From Allolobophora icterica (Eukaryota; Annelida; Clitellata; Crassiclitellata; Lumbricidae), in assembly GCA_963556255.1 (NCBI GenBank), contig OY744608.1, forward strand, positions 12,626,519 through 12,690,518: a DNA stretch of 64,000 nt. The letters are read 5' to 3'. The notes beneath the pieces were generated by a model. The model saw only the letters and a program-made list of their open reading frames with translations, ran no database searches and was not told the DNA's origin. Positions 35,101-46,437 of the stretch are shown in pieces. Positions within the stretch are counted from its first letter, which is position 1. Each line of letters starts with the position of its first letter. Made by a program: the position numbers and the translations under genes.

Positions 35101-38100
35101 TGTTTCATTTTGTTGTGCTTTGTCAATTAAAAACTTAGTTGAGAAAAATAATTATATACTCTACAAAATTCCGAGGGGCATGCGATGGTATTTTAAATGA
35201 CGGCAATGTTAGCATGCATCCTTAAAAGGTGAACTTCCCCTGGCCTATAGTCCTGTTATAGTTGCAAATTCGTTTACATGCAAGTAGAATCAGCTATAGA
35301 CTAGTAGCTTATGTTCTGCAGTATGCTTAAGTATGTTTGTCACAGATGCTAACTCATGTATAACATAAAGTAACAGCATAGTTTGAGAATTCGCATTTTA
35401 CGAATTTTAAGAATTTTAAAAATTCACGAATTTTAACGAATTTTAAAACTGCAATTTTAAAACTCGTTAAAATTCGTGAAATAATAAAATAATAGAATTC
35501 TTAGCCATGGCAACGAATTTTTTATCATTGGTTTACTTTTCAACTTTTTAAGCAAGTAAATGCCAATGTGATAGGCAATCAATCAATCAGCCGTAATAGA
35601 TAGCTGACTAGCAACACAAAAGTAGGCCTACTGATATTCAGATATTGTTCTACTTGAAGTCTTGAACTTCGATTTCTATCATAGTTGGGGTGTTTGACTG
35701 TGAGTGTCAGTCAGCAGAACAAAAACCACCAGTGCCCCAGCTCCAGTGTGACCAGTCAGTCACTAACACAGCTTGCAACCAAACATGGTTAAAAAGGGTA
35801 GGTAACGTTCACCGAGCTTTGTCTTTTACTTCATCGTCCTCTGATTCTGAGTCAGGAACAGCCCACTGCTCCCACTCGACTCTGGTTTCTGTATTTCGCC
35901 ATGCAACTGCTCCCGAATTCGGGCAGAACAACCAACAAATTCCTTGTCACAAAAACAACACTGTATTTCTGGATTACGCTTTCCTTCTCCTTCTAAATTA
36001 CTGCAAACTTCTACTCCGGTCCATGTTCTTTCATCTTTAGGAAATTAGCTTTTAACTAAATTAACTCGTTACGTAATAAACTTTTATATTGAATTTTACA
36101 TTAAATTTTAAGTAGAAGCTTACACACAACAAATCAGGATGTCATCAGATTTGTTGTTGCTGCTAACGCTGTTTTTGCAAAACGCCACTGTCAATGTAAA
36201 AAAAGGCCCAACAATGGTCTAACGAATTTTTACGAATTTTTACGAATTTTAAAATAGACCAAAAATTCGCGAATTTTTACGAATTTTAAAACCGAAAGTC
36301 ACGAATTCTCGAACTATGAGTAACAGTGTACCGGTACGTAGCATAGAGTAGCAATATACTATGAATTTCAGATTACACATAACTTGTTGTACAGACTATG
36401 CGAGTCCTGCGCGATGACACAAATTTGTCATTAATGACGATAAGGCTATTGAAATTGTCTTCGGCGCTGGATATACATGTACATGTAGTTTGTTGTGCGG
36501 AACTGAAACTCAACAGCACAATGCATTCTGGTTTGAATCTATTTGGCAGACATAAAGGCTGGCTGGCTGGATGTCATCTCGCCTATGACACCTGCCGCGC
36601 AACGGTGACGAACTTCAACATGGCAGCCGCTCGCACCATGGCAGACTACACCATTTATCTGGCCTTGTAGGTATACACGATACATTACACGTTAACTGCA
36701 TTAACAGCGGGAAACTGCATTAATTAATAGGCCCACTATTTCTGTATTTATTAAGCGCAACTACGTAATGACAAAGCATCAGTGGATGGTGCGGAGAATT
36801 TTGCGTGAAGCTCTTGCTCAAGACCTAGAGTAGGAGGAGAGACCCTCAAGTAGGCCTACACTGCGCGTTACAAGGTCAACGCTTAACCCAATTTTTAACA
36901 TCAATCACAGTGGAAGCGCTGAGATAGCTGACGAATGCTATTCCACGCAAGTCGTCAGCTGTCACAAATTTTGAGGATGTCCTACTTGACTGCAAGCCAA
37001 CTGCATTCAGACCAGCAAATGAAGTTGTGTTACCTTTCGCGTTAAAAGCCAAAAAATACCAGTAAGCTGATATTATACGGCCGTATTTGTAAGGTGAAAT
37101 ATACTCGAAAGGTGCCGCCACGTAGGCGTTATATGTGTGGAAAGTCGAACGGCTAAACAATGAAAGTTATATATAATGTTTCGTTTTTGTTGATCAAAAA
37201 TAGTCTATGACATAAATTCAAATTATCCAAGCCTGTGCAAAAGTCCAGAATTCCCAGCAAATTAGTTTAGTTTTGTCACCACCTCCAGGTTTGATCTACC
37301 ACCCACATACGAGAAAAAATAGTTACAAAACAAATGCTGCTGTCTATATATTTATAGGCCTATAAATACACATATACTTTTATGTATGCATGTATACATA
37401 CATATACATGTATGTATGCATGTATACATACATATACATGTATGTATGCATGTATACATACATATACATCAAGACCAGTTCCGGAAACCCGAGACGATTA
37501 TGGTCCACCTTCCTGGACTTGTTAGGGAGCACAGGAGCTTCCTCCTCGACGGCTCCTCCTCCGTTCTCGGCCGACGAATATGCCAACTTCTATGCCACTA
37601 AGATCGATGCTGTTCGTCGGGACACCGCTGACTCTCCTCCGCCCTCGTTCTCCTCGACTGAGTTCTCTTTGTCCACCCTTGCTCCGGTCACTGAGTCTGA
37701 GCTTCGCCGGCTCATTCTTGCCTCGCCTGCCAAGTCGTCGGAATTGGATCCTCTTCCGACCTTTCTCATCCAGGAGCAAGTTGAAACTCTCCTTCCGTTC
37801 CTGACGATTCTCTGTAACTCTTCTCTACGTGATGGTATCTTGCCGGCTTCACAGAAACGTTCCATCATTATGCCTACCCTGAAACAGATAGGCTTGGATC
37901 CCTCTAGCCCTTCGAATTTTAGGCCAATATCTAATGTTAGTTTCATCTCTAAACTAATTGAGAAACTTGTTGCTTCTCAGCTACTGAACTACCTAACCAC
38001 TAATAACCTTCTACCCTGCCGTCAGTCGGGTTTCCGTAAGGGACACTCTACTGAGACCCTCCTTCTTAGCCTTCTTAATGATGTTTACAGTGCTATTGAT

Positions 38101-41100
38101 CGCTCTCAACTTACTCTTCTTGCATTTACGACGTAAGTGCAGCCTTCGACACGGTAGATCATGATCTTCTACTGCGTCGCCTTTCTACCTCCTTTGGTAT
38201 CTGCAACCTACCTCTACAGTGGCTTTCGTCATACCTATCTGACCGCACTTCGTCTACTGTTTTCCACTCCTCGCGTTCCCCTTGGATTCCTGTACCTGTT
38301 GGCCTCCCTCAGGGTTCTGTGCTTGGCCCTCTTCTTTATATCCTCTTTACTGCTGACCTTGAATCTGTTCTTGCTGCTAGTGCTCTTTCTAGCCGTTCTT
38401 ATGCTGATGATCTCCAATCCTACCTGCATTGCTCTGCACGGGATGCTCTGAGTGCTGTTCGCTTGATGTCTTGTGCAACTGACACTCTGTCTGCCTGGCT
38501 TTCTTCCAATCGCCTGAGACTTAATCCTCTTAAGACCCAGTACATATGGCTGGGTACCCGCCAGCAGTTAGCAAAACTTGACCTGACCCTTTTGGCTGCT
38601 GAATTTCCTCTAATATCATTTTCTACCTCTGTCCGGAACCTCGGTGTCATTCTTGACCAGGAACTAACCTTTACTAAGCACCTCTCTTCTCTGTCTCGCT
38701 CCTGTTTCTACCATCTGCGCCAGCTTAGGGTTGTTGCTCGCTCTCTCTCAGCCTCTGCTGCTTCAACTCTTATCCATGCCTTTGTTTGTTCTCGTTTAGA
38801 TTATTGCTCTTCTCTCTACACCGGTCTTCCTCAAGCCCGCCTGTCCTTCCTTGAGAGGGTTCTTCGGTCTGCGGCGCGCCTAGTTGGCTCCATACCTCGC
38901 TATGGCAGTGTATCCTCCTACATGCATCATACTCTTCATTGGCTTCCCATCCGGCATCGTATCCTGTATCGGCTTTGCTCTCTCGCCTGGCAATGTGTTT
39001 TGGGTATGGCTCCTTCCTACCTGTGCTCTGTTTTTACTCTCTCTTCTTCTCTTACGGGTCGCTCAGCCCTCCGTTCCTCTTCTAGGGGCGACTTTATAGT
39101 CCCATATGCCCGCACTGCTACTATGCAGCGCCGAGCATTCTCTGTCGCTGGTCCAACTGCGTGGAATGACTTACCATCTTTCCTTCGCCTATCTCCTCGT
39201 ACTCACCCGTCTTCTTTTTACACTCTATTGAAGACTTTTCTGTTTGATCAGGCCTGGCTTGGGAGTGCCTCTGAGTAGAGCCCTTGAAGAGGCGCTATAT
39301 AAATTCCATGATTGATTGATTGATTGATAAGCTTCCTGGAAGTGCAAGTCAAAGTCCTGTTGCAGTCCTTATTTGTTCGAGAAGTCCTTTATTGAAGCCA
39401 ATTTCGGCTTCTGTTACGGCCATACGAAGCAGGTTCCTAACATGTTTCGATACAAAAGATCTTGTGCTTTGTGATGATCTCATTTAAGTGAGCTGCATAT
39501 TTTCTGCTACTCCAAAGAGGACAAGCCAGACCGATAAATTGAATTACTTCAGCCACGTCTGCCAATCCAATTACGTGAACCATGTATCGTCTAAGACTCT
39601 AAGTCTTTCTCTATAATTGGCACACCTGACAAGGTCGTTGCTTCGACCCTGGCCATTCTTATATAACAATCCGTCTTGTTTTTTTAAATTTTCGGTGGAG
39701 TTTCTTCTTATATGACAGCATTTTGATGACATGCATGCTTATCTTGTTATTGCTTTATCGACTATGGGGCCATCCATATATTACGTACACAAAAATCCGG
39801 GAAAATTGGACCCTCTGTTCGCAAGCGTACTTTCTTCACCACCCCCCCCTGCGTACGTACGCTTGACGCATACCCCCCCCCGGAGACCAGCTGCAGAAAG
39901 TGTCTCGACAGCCCGACTGTCTGCACTTTAGGCCAGATTGAAGGATGAGTGAGGGCCAATATAGACAAATTATAGGTGTCTCGTTCACAGCACAGAATAA
40001 CTGCACATGGCTTTTATATAATGTAATAAAATGCCATCGAACGACTATAGGACAATACAGAGTTACAAATAGGCTAATGTGGACGTCATAATTAGAAATT
40101 TATTTTGTGTACGTACACATTTTGTCCCCCTCCCCCCGTTCGCACCCGTACGCAAAATCGCCAAAATCCGACCCCCGACCTCCTAATTGCGTACGTAATA
40201 TGTGGATGGCCCCTATGATTATTGTGTAGATCCAGTGGCCTTGTTCCACCGTAATTTAGCGGCCTCATCTCTTCCTTCCTTCCCTGCTATTCCAACCTTC
40301 CTTTCCATTATCCACCCACCCCCGCTTGGGCAGTTGTGAACTATATATAGTGGACCGCGACCGCCATTAGGCCTACCGTTAATTTCTATTTAAACGAAAC
40401 AGCATTATGACCAAAAATCAGGCTGCTCCTAAAATCAGTGTCGCTGTTCGATTTGACACTTAGAACATGACTAAAGTAGACTCTCTTACTGTGTCTACTT
40501 TAGTTGGCATTGGTTACACATTTAGGAAGCCCTTCAGCTTGTACCTGCTGTTGAAGTTGTAAAAGCTTGCATTGCGTCGCTTCAATTGTAGGCCTAAATA
40601 TCCTATAGCCCAATAAAGCTATCTATGTAAGCTTATACTGTACTTATGGTCTACAAAAGCAATTCTGCCATGCTTAACCTCCTAAGTTACAAGTATGTCT
40701 ATATCATTCTGTCAATCCTGACCAATGCTTCATTAGTTTTTGCTGAGATAGAGTCGACTTGCGCACAGCTTACCATGGCAATTTCGACATCCTACAGTAG
40801 CGTCGGCAAATCAAAGTCGTCGCCTCTTCAGTTTATTTTACTCTAGTATAAATAGATGTAATCTAGTCTAGTGATTTCTGTAGCGCCATCGCCAGAATGC
40901 ACAAGGCATCAACCGAGGGTCGCTTCAAGGAAAAATCATATAGACTTATTAAAAGTCGTAATACGTTGGACAACCTTAAGTCTAAACGCTAGATCTGATT
41001 GCCACTTGACATAACGCGCAGAATTGGGCAGTGACTTCCAAGGCTATGCATCAGCCACGAAAACTGCTCAGCAGTCCAATACTACTCTGGTGCAAGAGGC

Positions 41101-42368
41101 ACACGAATCAATGTATATGTTTCTCGGCATGAGGGCAAGCAAGGACCTGAGGTTGGTCTCTAGCTTTCAATAGCAGTCCTCAAAATCTTAAATGCATCAT
41201 TAAGTAGGCCTACTTTTTGAGAGAGTTATCATGCTACGTTACCTGAATTCAGTTTTATTTGATCTTGTTTTCTATAGCAATAACTCCACCCAGTTCCAAA
41301 GCAGCATTTACCATAAGGTGAATGACAAGTTGGAGCTCGGCATCAAGAAGGGTTGGTCGACCGATAAGACAGACACCAAGTTTTCCGTGGCCGCTAAGTA
41401 CTCGGTTGACAAGGACCTGGTCCTTAGGGTAAGTAGACTGCTCTCAGTGTATACGTATGTAGACGTTGCTTTTATAGGGATCAAATATTCTCAGGGTGGG
41501 AATTGTCAGGAGTTGGGGGTTCAACCCCTTGTCTTTTTTAGAACCCCCAGCTAAGTCTTCATTGCACACCCCGAGGGGGTCGTTTCAAGCCCCCTCAGTT
41601 GTGCTAGTGTGATATAGCATTATAGGACTCTGAGTCTCTGACAAGGAAAAGAAATTTCGTAGTGTATCATGTATGCATTTTTGAATTTTCTCAACAAAGG
41701 AATTGATTTTGATTAGAGTCTGACTTGCAAAACAGCGCTGAAATCAGCTGCTTTCAAATTTCGTTGACATCAGTTTGTAAAATACGGATAAAATGTTCAA
41801 CCCCCAATCTTTTTTCTACAATTCCCACACTGAATATTCTCTGCTCTGCTCGTTTTAACTATTCCTTCACAATTGCGAATTCATGACTAGTATTGAACTT
41901 TGTGGAATCTTTCTATGCTGTTAATCCTGGCGAAATGCATGAATACATTCGTTTCCAATTTTAATATTATAGGAGCGTGACTGCGTGAGCCATATTGTAT
42001 TGTTTCTTAGTTTTACGTTTTACTTTTTACAGGGAAAACTAAACAACAGATGTCAGATTGGATTGTCCTACCAGCAAAGAGTCCATGATGGTAACTTTTA
42101 GATGAAATTCTAATTAATTTCTTATGAAATGACAGCCTAACTAAGTCTAGCACATTTTAATTTTTATAACTTACTGTAATGCCAGCTAATAATACAGGTG
42201 TCTACAAAATGCGCCTTATCTGTCTTCTGCATGACAAACAGACAGTCTAATAAAATTGTAGCATATTTTAAACCCAATTCAGCTTAATCTGAAATAGCAT
42301 GTATAGCCATAGATTGGCTTAGAGCCTATGCCAAACTGCAAGACCTTTCTTTCGATCCTTATATACAA

Positions 42369-42399
<31 letters not shown>

Positions 42400-44991
42400 T
42401 TTAAACACAAACTGGTCTTAAACATATAATGAAAACTTAAATTTTTATAACTATACCAGCTCGTTTACAGGATCACAAATTTTAATAATTACGCGGATAA
42501 TTTCTTAGCTTTATTCTGACGCTATAAATGAGAACTACAGATATAGATTTCCTTAGAGATGATTAAAGTTGCAATTACCACGGTAAGACAATACTGTGTT
42601 GCTACTCAGCTAGGTATTTGTATACGTCCTTAATATAGACACTGCCAATTGATTATGTATATATAAATTGTCGATTTGATAATCTACATGCAAAATATTG
42701 TATATAGGGCCTACATACAAGTGTAGACCTATTATATATATGTGTGTGTGTATATATATATTTATATATATTATAAGACTTACAGCCAAGTGAAAGAGGC
42801 GACTGCGCAGCCATATACACGACAGATATATATTTCCTTAGAGATGATTAAAATTGCAATTACCACAATTATAGGCGCGCGCGTGTGCCTGTGTGTGCGT
42901 GTGTAATGTTTCTCATTGGCTTTCCAAGTATCTGAATCACCGATGAACTTCTCTAAAAGCTACTGCACTGTTAATCACGAGTAGGGCCTATATTACATTA
43001 GGCTTGTGTTAGGCCTATATATATTGCATGCATAAAGCCAGAGAAGTTGAGGCCTACTGCCTCAATTCCATTTGTTTTCCTTCAGTGTACAGCCTTTGCT
43101 GAAGATCATTTTGATATTCTTGAAATCAATGTCCCATAGTCCTGCCTTACCAGCTTATGTCAACTAGTAGTTTCTTAATTGATAAATATAATGTAATACT
43201 TCCTATAAGATACGCTTTAATTTAACCAAGAAAGTGATGAGCTTAACTCAGTTCAAGACTAAAGCAGAGCAGTCCCAAGTCTCAGAATTCCCCTTGCTTC
43301 CCACGTTGTAGTTCCAAATTTTAATGTGCATCATGCAGGAAGATCAGCTTATTCACCAACGCCATGTCAAATCCGGTCGGCAAGAGCAAAAGCCTTAACA
43401 GCAGCGTCTTTTGTTAATACTTAATGAAGCCTATATGAGAGTATTCCCACATGGACCTAATTTATCCTGCAGGCATGTGTTCCCAAGTGGGAATATTGTC
43501 ATATAAGGTCTTCAAATAATGTTTGTGGAGAACTGATTGGCTGAACAGGCTTATACAGAGACCTCCCAAAAAAGCAACGTCACATATATGAGAAATATGA
43601 AGCCCACATTAAAAAGTCTACCCATATGGGCTAAGACTCGTTCTACACATAGTTCCGTCTGATAAGGTATACTGTGTGAAGCTGATATGGGAAAATTGTC
43701 ATGTGGACTTCATATGACTACATATATGGCGTTGCTGTTGGAGCTCATCCTCGATCGAATGGCTGGCTATTCCTGCATTCGTCGTCAATGGAACAACAAG
43801 AATCATTCGTGTTCCGGTCTGTAGCTGCCTATTAGAACGACCGCAGATCCAGTAGTACTTAAAGACACACGTGTACGACAGATACTGCTTTCGAGAGATG
43901 CTTATCAACAGCTGTCTCGAGTTGTCTAAGTCGTCGACGCTAAAGCACAACGTCTCTAGGAAATAAGCCACGATAACGACTGCTTTCCAGCTGCTTACAC
44001 ATCATTAACGCTGCTCCCTTCGTCAATGCTACGACTATTTTGCGTTCACGTGTATACACAGGCGTCTGCATACGGCTAGGTGTATTCGGGGGCGGACCCA
44101 GAGCTAGAGGCGACACTGCAATATAATTATAAACGATTAGCAAAAAATTCGTGTATAGCAAGTTTATGGGCCGTGTGTCCATTATGCTCGCCTATGAATT
44201 CGTCAGTCTTTACGACCTGATAAAAGCAAATGCTACTGTGACAAGACACTGAAATCGACGTTTTCTGACAATAACATTGAGAGCTTATGTATACAAGCCC
44301 TACATGTATACGTTTTGACAGTTGTCTGGCTTTAGGTCAAGTGGTTGTCCTATGTAGCCCACAATAGCTACCTATGAAAGTTTTGGCAACAGGCTGTCTT
44401 CTTAGCTGTGCATTGCTTTACGTAGCACGCATAGACCTTACTTGTGTCGCCTTCAAGCCCTGTGACGCCTGGAATAAATAAACTTCCTCGAAATATCTGG
44501 ATAATACGATAGCGAGTAGGCCGAATCCAACAACAGGTGTAACAGGATCAAACTTGATTCAAGAGTCACGCCTTGGTCATGAAATTGGAGCACTGTTAGA
44601 ATCTGTATAATTATTGTGCAGAAAAATAGGAATGCTGGGCATATTAGATCCGGGAAGACCACATCAGAGAATTTCAGTTTGGTTCATGTTAAGAAATTGT
44701 CGCTTTGTCGCATTTGAAATTATCCGTCGATATAGTCTAGGTCCGGTAGCGTGTGGAACTATCAAGTTATAATCGAGTATTTTAATCTCATTTGTTTCTG
44801 TTTCCTTGTAGAATCTTCTGCGCTGTTGTGTATGATATAGTCTGCACGCAATCGCGTGTCTTGCACAAATTAACTAGTGACAGTCTGTTTGTCTTGCAGC
44901 CGTGACTCTGACTCTGTCCGCCCTCATCGAAGGCAAGCGACTTAATCAGCCTTGCCACAAGTTCGGTCTTGGGTTAGAATTCGAGTTCTAG
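27978..44991 (+). CDS. VDAC: voltage-dependent anion channel (mitochondrial outer-membrane porin), complete
   Basis: Exons: 27978-28047, 31534-31671, 32421-32541, 34649-34753, 36550-36666, 41278-41428, 42033-42090 and 44900-44991 (TAG). All are GT-AG and in phase; they total 852 nt, 283 residues, the same length as vertebrate VDAC1. The product is the beta-barrel pore exchanging ATP, ADP and ions across the mitochondrial outer membrane. The amphipathic N-helix is MCASIPSYADLGKAAKDLF. The GLK motif lies in VVVEDKPLQGLKF, AGPSVSGSIVLG and GWLAG match the barrel core, SSIYHKVNDKLELGIKK is the late strand block, and FGLGLEFEF is the final strand. TTCTTCTGTAG before the ATG region suggests a spliced 5' UTR. 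Compared with human VDAC1, Glu73 is replaced by Thr75 here, and GYEGWLAGY reads GHKGWLAGC. Introns hold several mobile elements. Confidence 0.96.
28538..29471 (+). mobile_element. 5'-truncated CR1/L2-like LINE, RT C-terminal part, tail (ATAAG)n
   Basis: One open frame (28530-29393) from the RT active-site region (YTDDVQIF) through the thumb (HAFICCRIDYCNSLFAGLP, LHWLPVASRIQYK) to the C-terminus (GPSLWNDLPPSLR ... FLFPRG). A 3' UTR, GAGGCGCTTTATAAATAATC, and an (ATAAG)n tail follow. Both sides carry ATGTATAC (28530-28537 and 29472-29479), a probable target duplication. Truncation therefore falls inside the YxDD codons, and Met-Tyr of this frame come from target DNA. It lies in VDAC intron 1. 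Confidence 0.88.
30080..30722. mobile_element. 643-bp non-coding element with 29-bp terminal inverted repeats
   Basis: Left arm AATTGTGACATGCTCTGGCA plus AAAGGAGGC (30080-30108) and right arm its reverse complement (30694-30722) match at 28 of 29 positions. The interior is AT-rich with no transposase. I do not see a convincing target duplication, so the superfamily is open. It lies in VDAC intron 1. Confidence 0.75.
30745..30800 (+). repeat. dispersed ~70-bp repeat, partial
   Basis: AAGCTAGTGCCATGCGCTTT then AGAAATTTTGAGTGTATGAT matches the right part of the consensus, with an internal deletion. Confidence 0.4.
31081..31215. repeat. imperfect GAT/GAC trinucleotide tract
   Basis: Interrupted GATGAT, GACGAC and ATCATC repeats in VDAC intron 1, about 320 bp before exon 2. 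Confidence 0.8.
32088..32150. repeat. (AAT)n microsatellite
   Basis: Mostly TAATAA and AATGAT units in VDAC intron 2. Confidence 0.85.
33642..33713 (-). repeat. dispersed ~70-bp repeat, minus copy
   Basis: The reverse complement gives CGCTTGTGAATAAGCAAGTG, then CTCTGCACTTAG, then GCGCATTAGAAATTGGGAG, parallel to the copies at 7965 and 26211. Confidence 0.5.
34411..34453 (+). mobile_element. SINE body fragment
   Basis: GTAGGGACTTTGAGCAATTA then AGTCCATCACTG matches the non-tRNA body of the SINE at 60945-61137; head and tail are absent. Confidence 0.5.
34958..35242. mobile_element. hAT-type MITE with CAGGGGARGT ends
   Basis: 285-bp element between CAGGGGAGGTGAACC and GGTGAACTTCCCCTG (imperfect inverted repeats). 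Flanks GCCTACAT (34950-34957) and GCCTATAG (35243-35250) agree at 6 of 8 positions, which suggests an old hAT-type insertion. Non-coding; VDAC intron 4. Confidence 0.65.
35377..36318. mobile_element. 942-bp hAT-like element with CATAGTTYGAGAATTCG ends
   Basis: Begins CATAGTTTGAGAATTCG and ends CGAATTCTCGAACTATG. A perfect 8-bp duplication, AGTAACAG, sits at 35369-35376 and 36319-36326. Both ends carry repeated ACGAATTTTAA blocks in inverted orientation, able to form long AT-rich stems. No transposase motif was found in the interior frame at 35690-36040. A second copy starts at 62275. Confidence 0.88.
37381..37468. repeat. 30-bp (TATG/CATA)-rich tandem repeat, three copies
   Basis: Three near-identical copies of TATGTATGCATGTATACATA plus CATATACATG, directly abutting the 5' end of the LINE fragment that follows. 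Confidence 0.9.
37469..39331 (+). pseudogene. 5'-truncated CR1/L2-like LINE with near-complete reverse transcriptase, tail (TTGA)n
   Basis: The first frame (to 38136) holds the RT fingers (SSELDPLPTFLIQEQVE, FRPISNVSFISKLIEK, QSGFRKGHSTETLL). After a frame change near 38125-38135 it continues YDVSAAFDTVDHDLLL, GLPQGSVLGPLLY, SYADDLQSYL and LNPLKTQYIWLGT, then the same C-terminal block as the element at 28538 (WNDLPSFLR... TFLFDQAW, stop at 39276-39278). The first catalytic Asp (AAFD) and the YADD box are both present; the frame change is the only obvious break. The endonuclease is missing. The 3' end is GAGGCGCTATATAAATTCC plus (ATTGATTG)n. It lies in VDAC intron 5. Confidence 0.9.
39776..40213. 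mobile_element. MITE with GGGGCCATCC ends, copy 1
   Basis: 438 bp. Ends GGGGCCATCCATATATTACG and its inverse near 40194-40213 (one mismatch within 20). Flanked by TAT on both sides. The interior has poly-C tracts and TACGTACG palindromes but no coding sequence. Superfamily is uncertain because TA versus 3-bp duplication is ambiguous. VDAC intron 5. Confidence 0.85.
42367..42395. repeat. (TA)n microsatellite
   Basis: Short TA dinucleotide run in VDAC intron 7; a second mixed TATA/TGTG tract lies at about 42733-42770. Confidence 0.8.
43309..43371 (-). repeat. dispersed ~70-bp repeat, degenerate minus copy
   Basis: CAGCTTATTCACCAACGCCA, preceded by CCAAATTTTAATGTGC, follows the order of the consensus in reverse. 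Confidence 0.35.
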
Positions 44992-45386
44992 TTCTTTCTC
45001 AGGATACTCGTCTTCCAATCTCACGAACAGGTTTTCCAGAATCCATCAAGATTCATACCACGGCATTCGCTGAAAGTTTCACGAGTTGTGCGTTTTCATG
45101 TTTGTGTGGAGTGACTTGTTTTCCGGAAAGCGTTCAAAAACTGTGCGGTTGCGACGTAGCCTGCGTGTAGCCTGGGCAACGTTATAGCTGAATAAGCTTA
45201 GCCTAGTTCTATTTATGACATTCTGACAACATTAAACACGAAATTTGTTAGAGTTGTCATGTGACTTGTTGAAGTTGTTTAAAGAGAGGCTTAAGTAGCA
45301 GGTGTTAATATGTTAGTAGTAGGTGTTAATATCATTTAATTGAACTGTATTCTTTAAAAAATCTAACAATAGCTGAAAGCTATTAA

Positions 45387-45392
45387 AATAAA
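45387..45392 (+). terminator. candidate VDAC poly(A) signal AATAAA
   Basis: AATAAA about 400 bp after the VDAC stop, followed within 40 bp by the T/G-rich TTGTTGCTTGC and GGTCTTGTTTTG. The intervening sequence would be the 3' UTR. Confidence 0.45.
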
Positions 45393-46372
45393 ATTGTTGC
45401 TTGCTCAGGAAATGCTCTTCTGGTCTTGTTTTGACGATATTGCATTGACATCCTTTGTTTAAGAATCTCATCTGAATGCAACGGGCTACAGATTGAAATG
45501 ATAACTGAATGCTGATGAAAAGTAACTGCATGAATGCATGATCAGTAAAATGTGGCTTCTATGTAATAGATGTTACATTAGACAATTCTCACTCAGCTAA
45601 TAATGTACCGTATTGTAATCGAGTATTGTAATCTAACTGTCAACATGCATGACCGCTGCATTGACAATAACGCATGGGAATAATTAGGTAAGGTCATGAC
45701 AATACATTATAGGTTAGGTAAAGGAATGATTTTATCTCTTGCACCCGTTTAAGCTAACATGTTCCTATCAGAGCATATCTTCATATACACCGACTTGAAG
45801 TTGAAGGCCCATGTGCTTCGATCAGTGCATATCCTTGTAGACTTGGCTTTGAAGTTCTATTTGCTTCTGTCAGTGCAGATCCTCGCATTGGCGTCTAACC
45901 TCCGCCCCACCTGGAACGGGAGAACAAACCCCTCCCCACCCTTGCCGCTTTTTATAAAAGGCTCAGAAGTCACTCAGAACTGTAAATCACTCCGAGATAA
46001 CATGTGTTTTCGATAACATAAATGATACATACATACATAGACAGCCTTGAAGGGGGCTATACAAATATTCCTTAAAAATTATCAGAAATCAAAAACTCCC
46101 AGTTTATATTCAGAACGTTAACCCCCCTCCCTACTTCTGGCAACCGTAGGGGATCGTTCTCCCATCGATCTCCCATTGGTAGACACCGCTCGATCCTCGC
46201 ATCGTTGGTCTTGAAGTTGACAAACATGTTTTTAACAGTGCATATTTCGTAGACCTGGCCATGAAGCTGCATGGGGTTGTTTCAGTTGAAGTAAAACAAC
46301 AGTAATTTGAAAACACGCCACATTTGCGAACTGTACATGAGTGGACCACGAAATGGCAGCACCACACAGCTC

Positions 46373-46437
46373 ACGGGGATTCGAACCCGGACTCGCAGAT
46401 GAAAGCGCAACTCGTTATCAATCGGCCACGCTGTTGA
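46373..46437 (-). mobile_element. possible SINE head fragment
   Basis: On the minus strand GTGGCCGATTGATAACGAGT is A-box-like and GGGTTCGAATCCC is B-box-like. Body and tail of the SINE are not visible, so a degraded tRNA-like pseudogene is equally possible. Confidence 0.4.

Noticed and set aside
35690..36040. 116-codon frame in the hAT-like element
   Set aside because: No transposase or zinc-finger motif; probably chance within a non-autonomous element.
37386..37601. A gene start read through the CATA repeat into the LINE
   Set aside because: The Met codons come from the 30-bp tandem repeat; the true coding part is a 5'-truncated LINE.
43699..44182. Overlapping minus-strand frames of 80-90 codons (one starting MAYFLETLCF)
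   Set aside because: No recognisable family, no splice-consistent partner, and they lie inside VDAC intron 7. Kept only as an unexplained open stretch.
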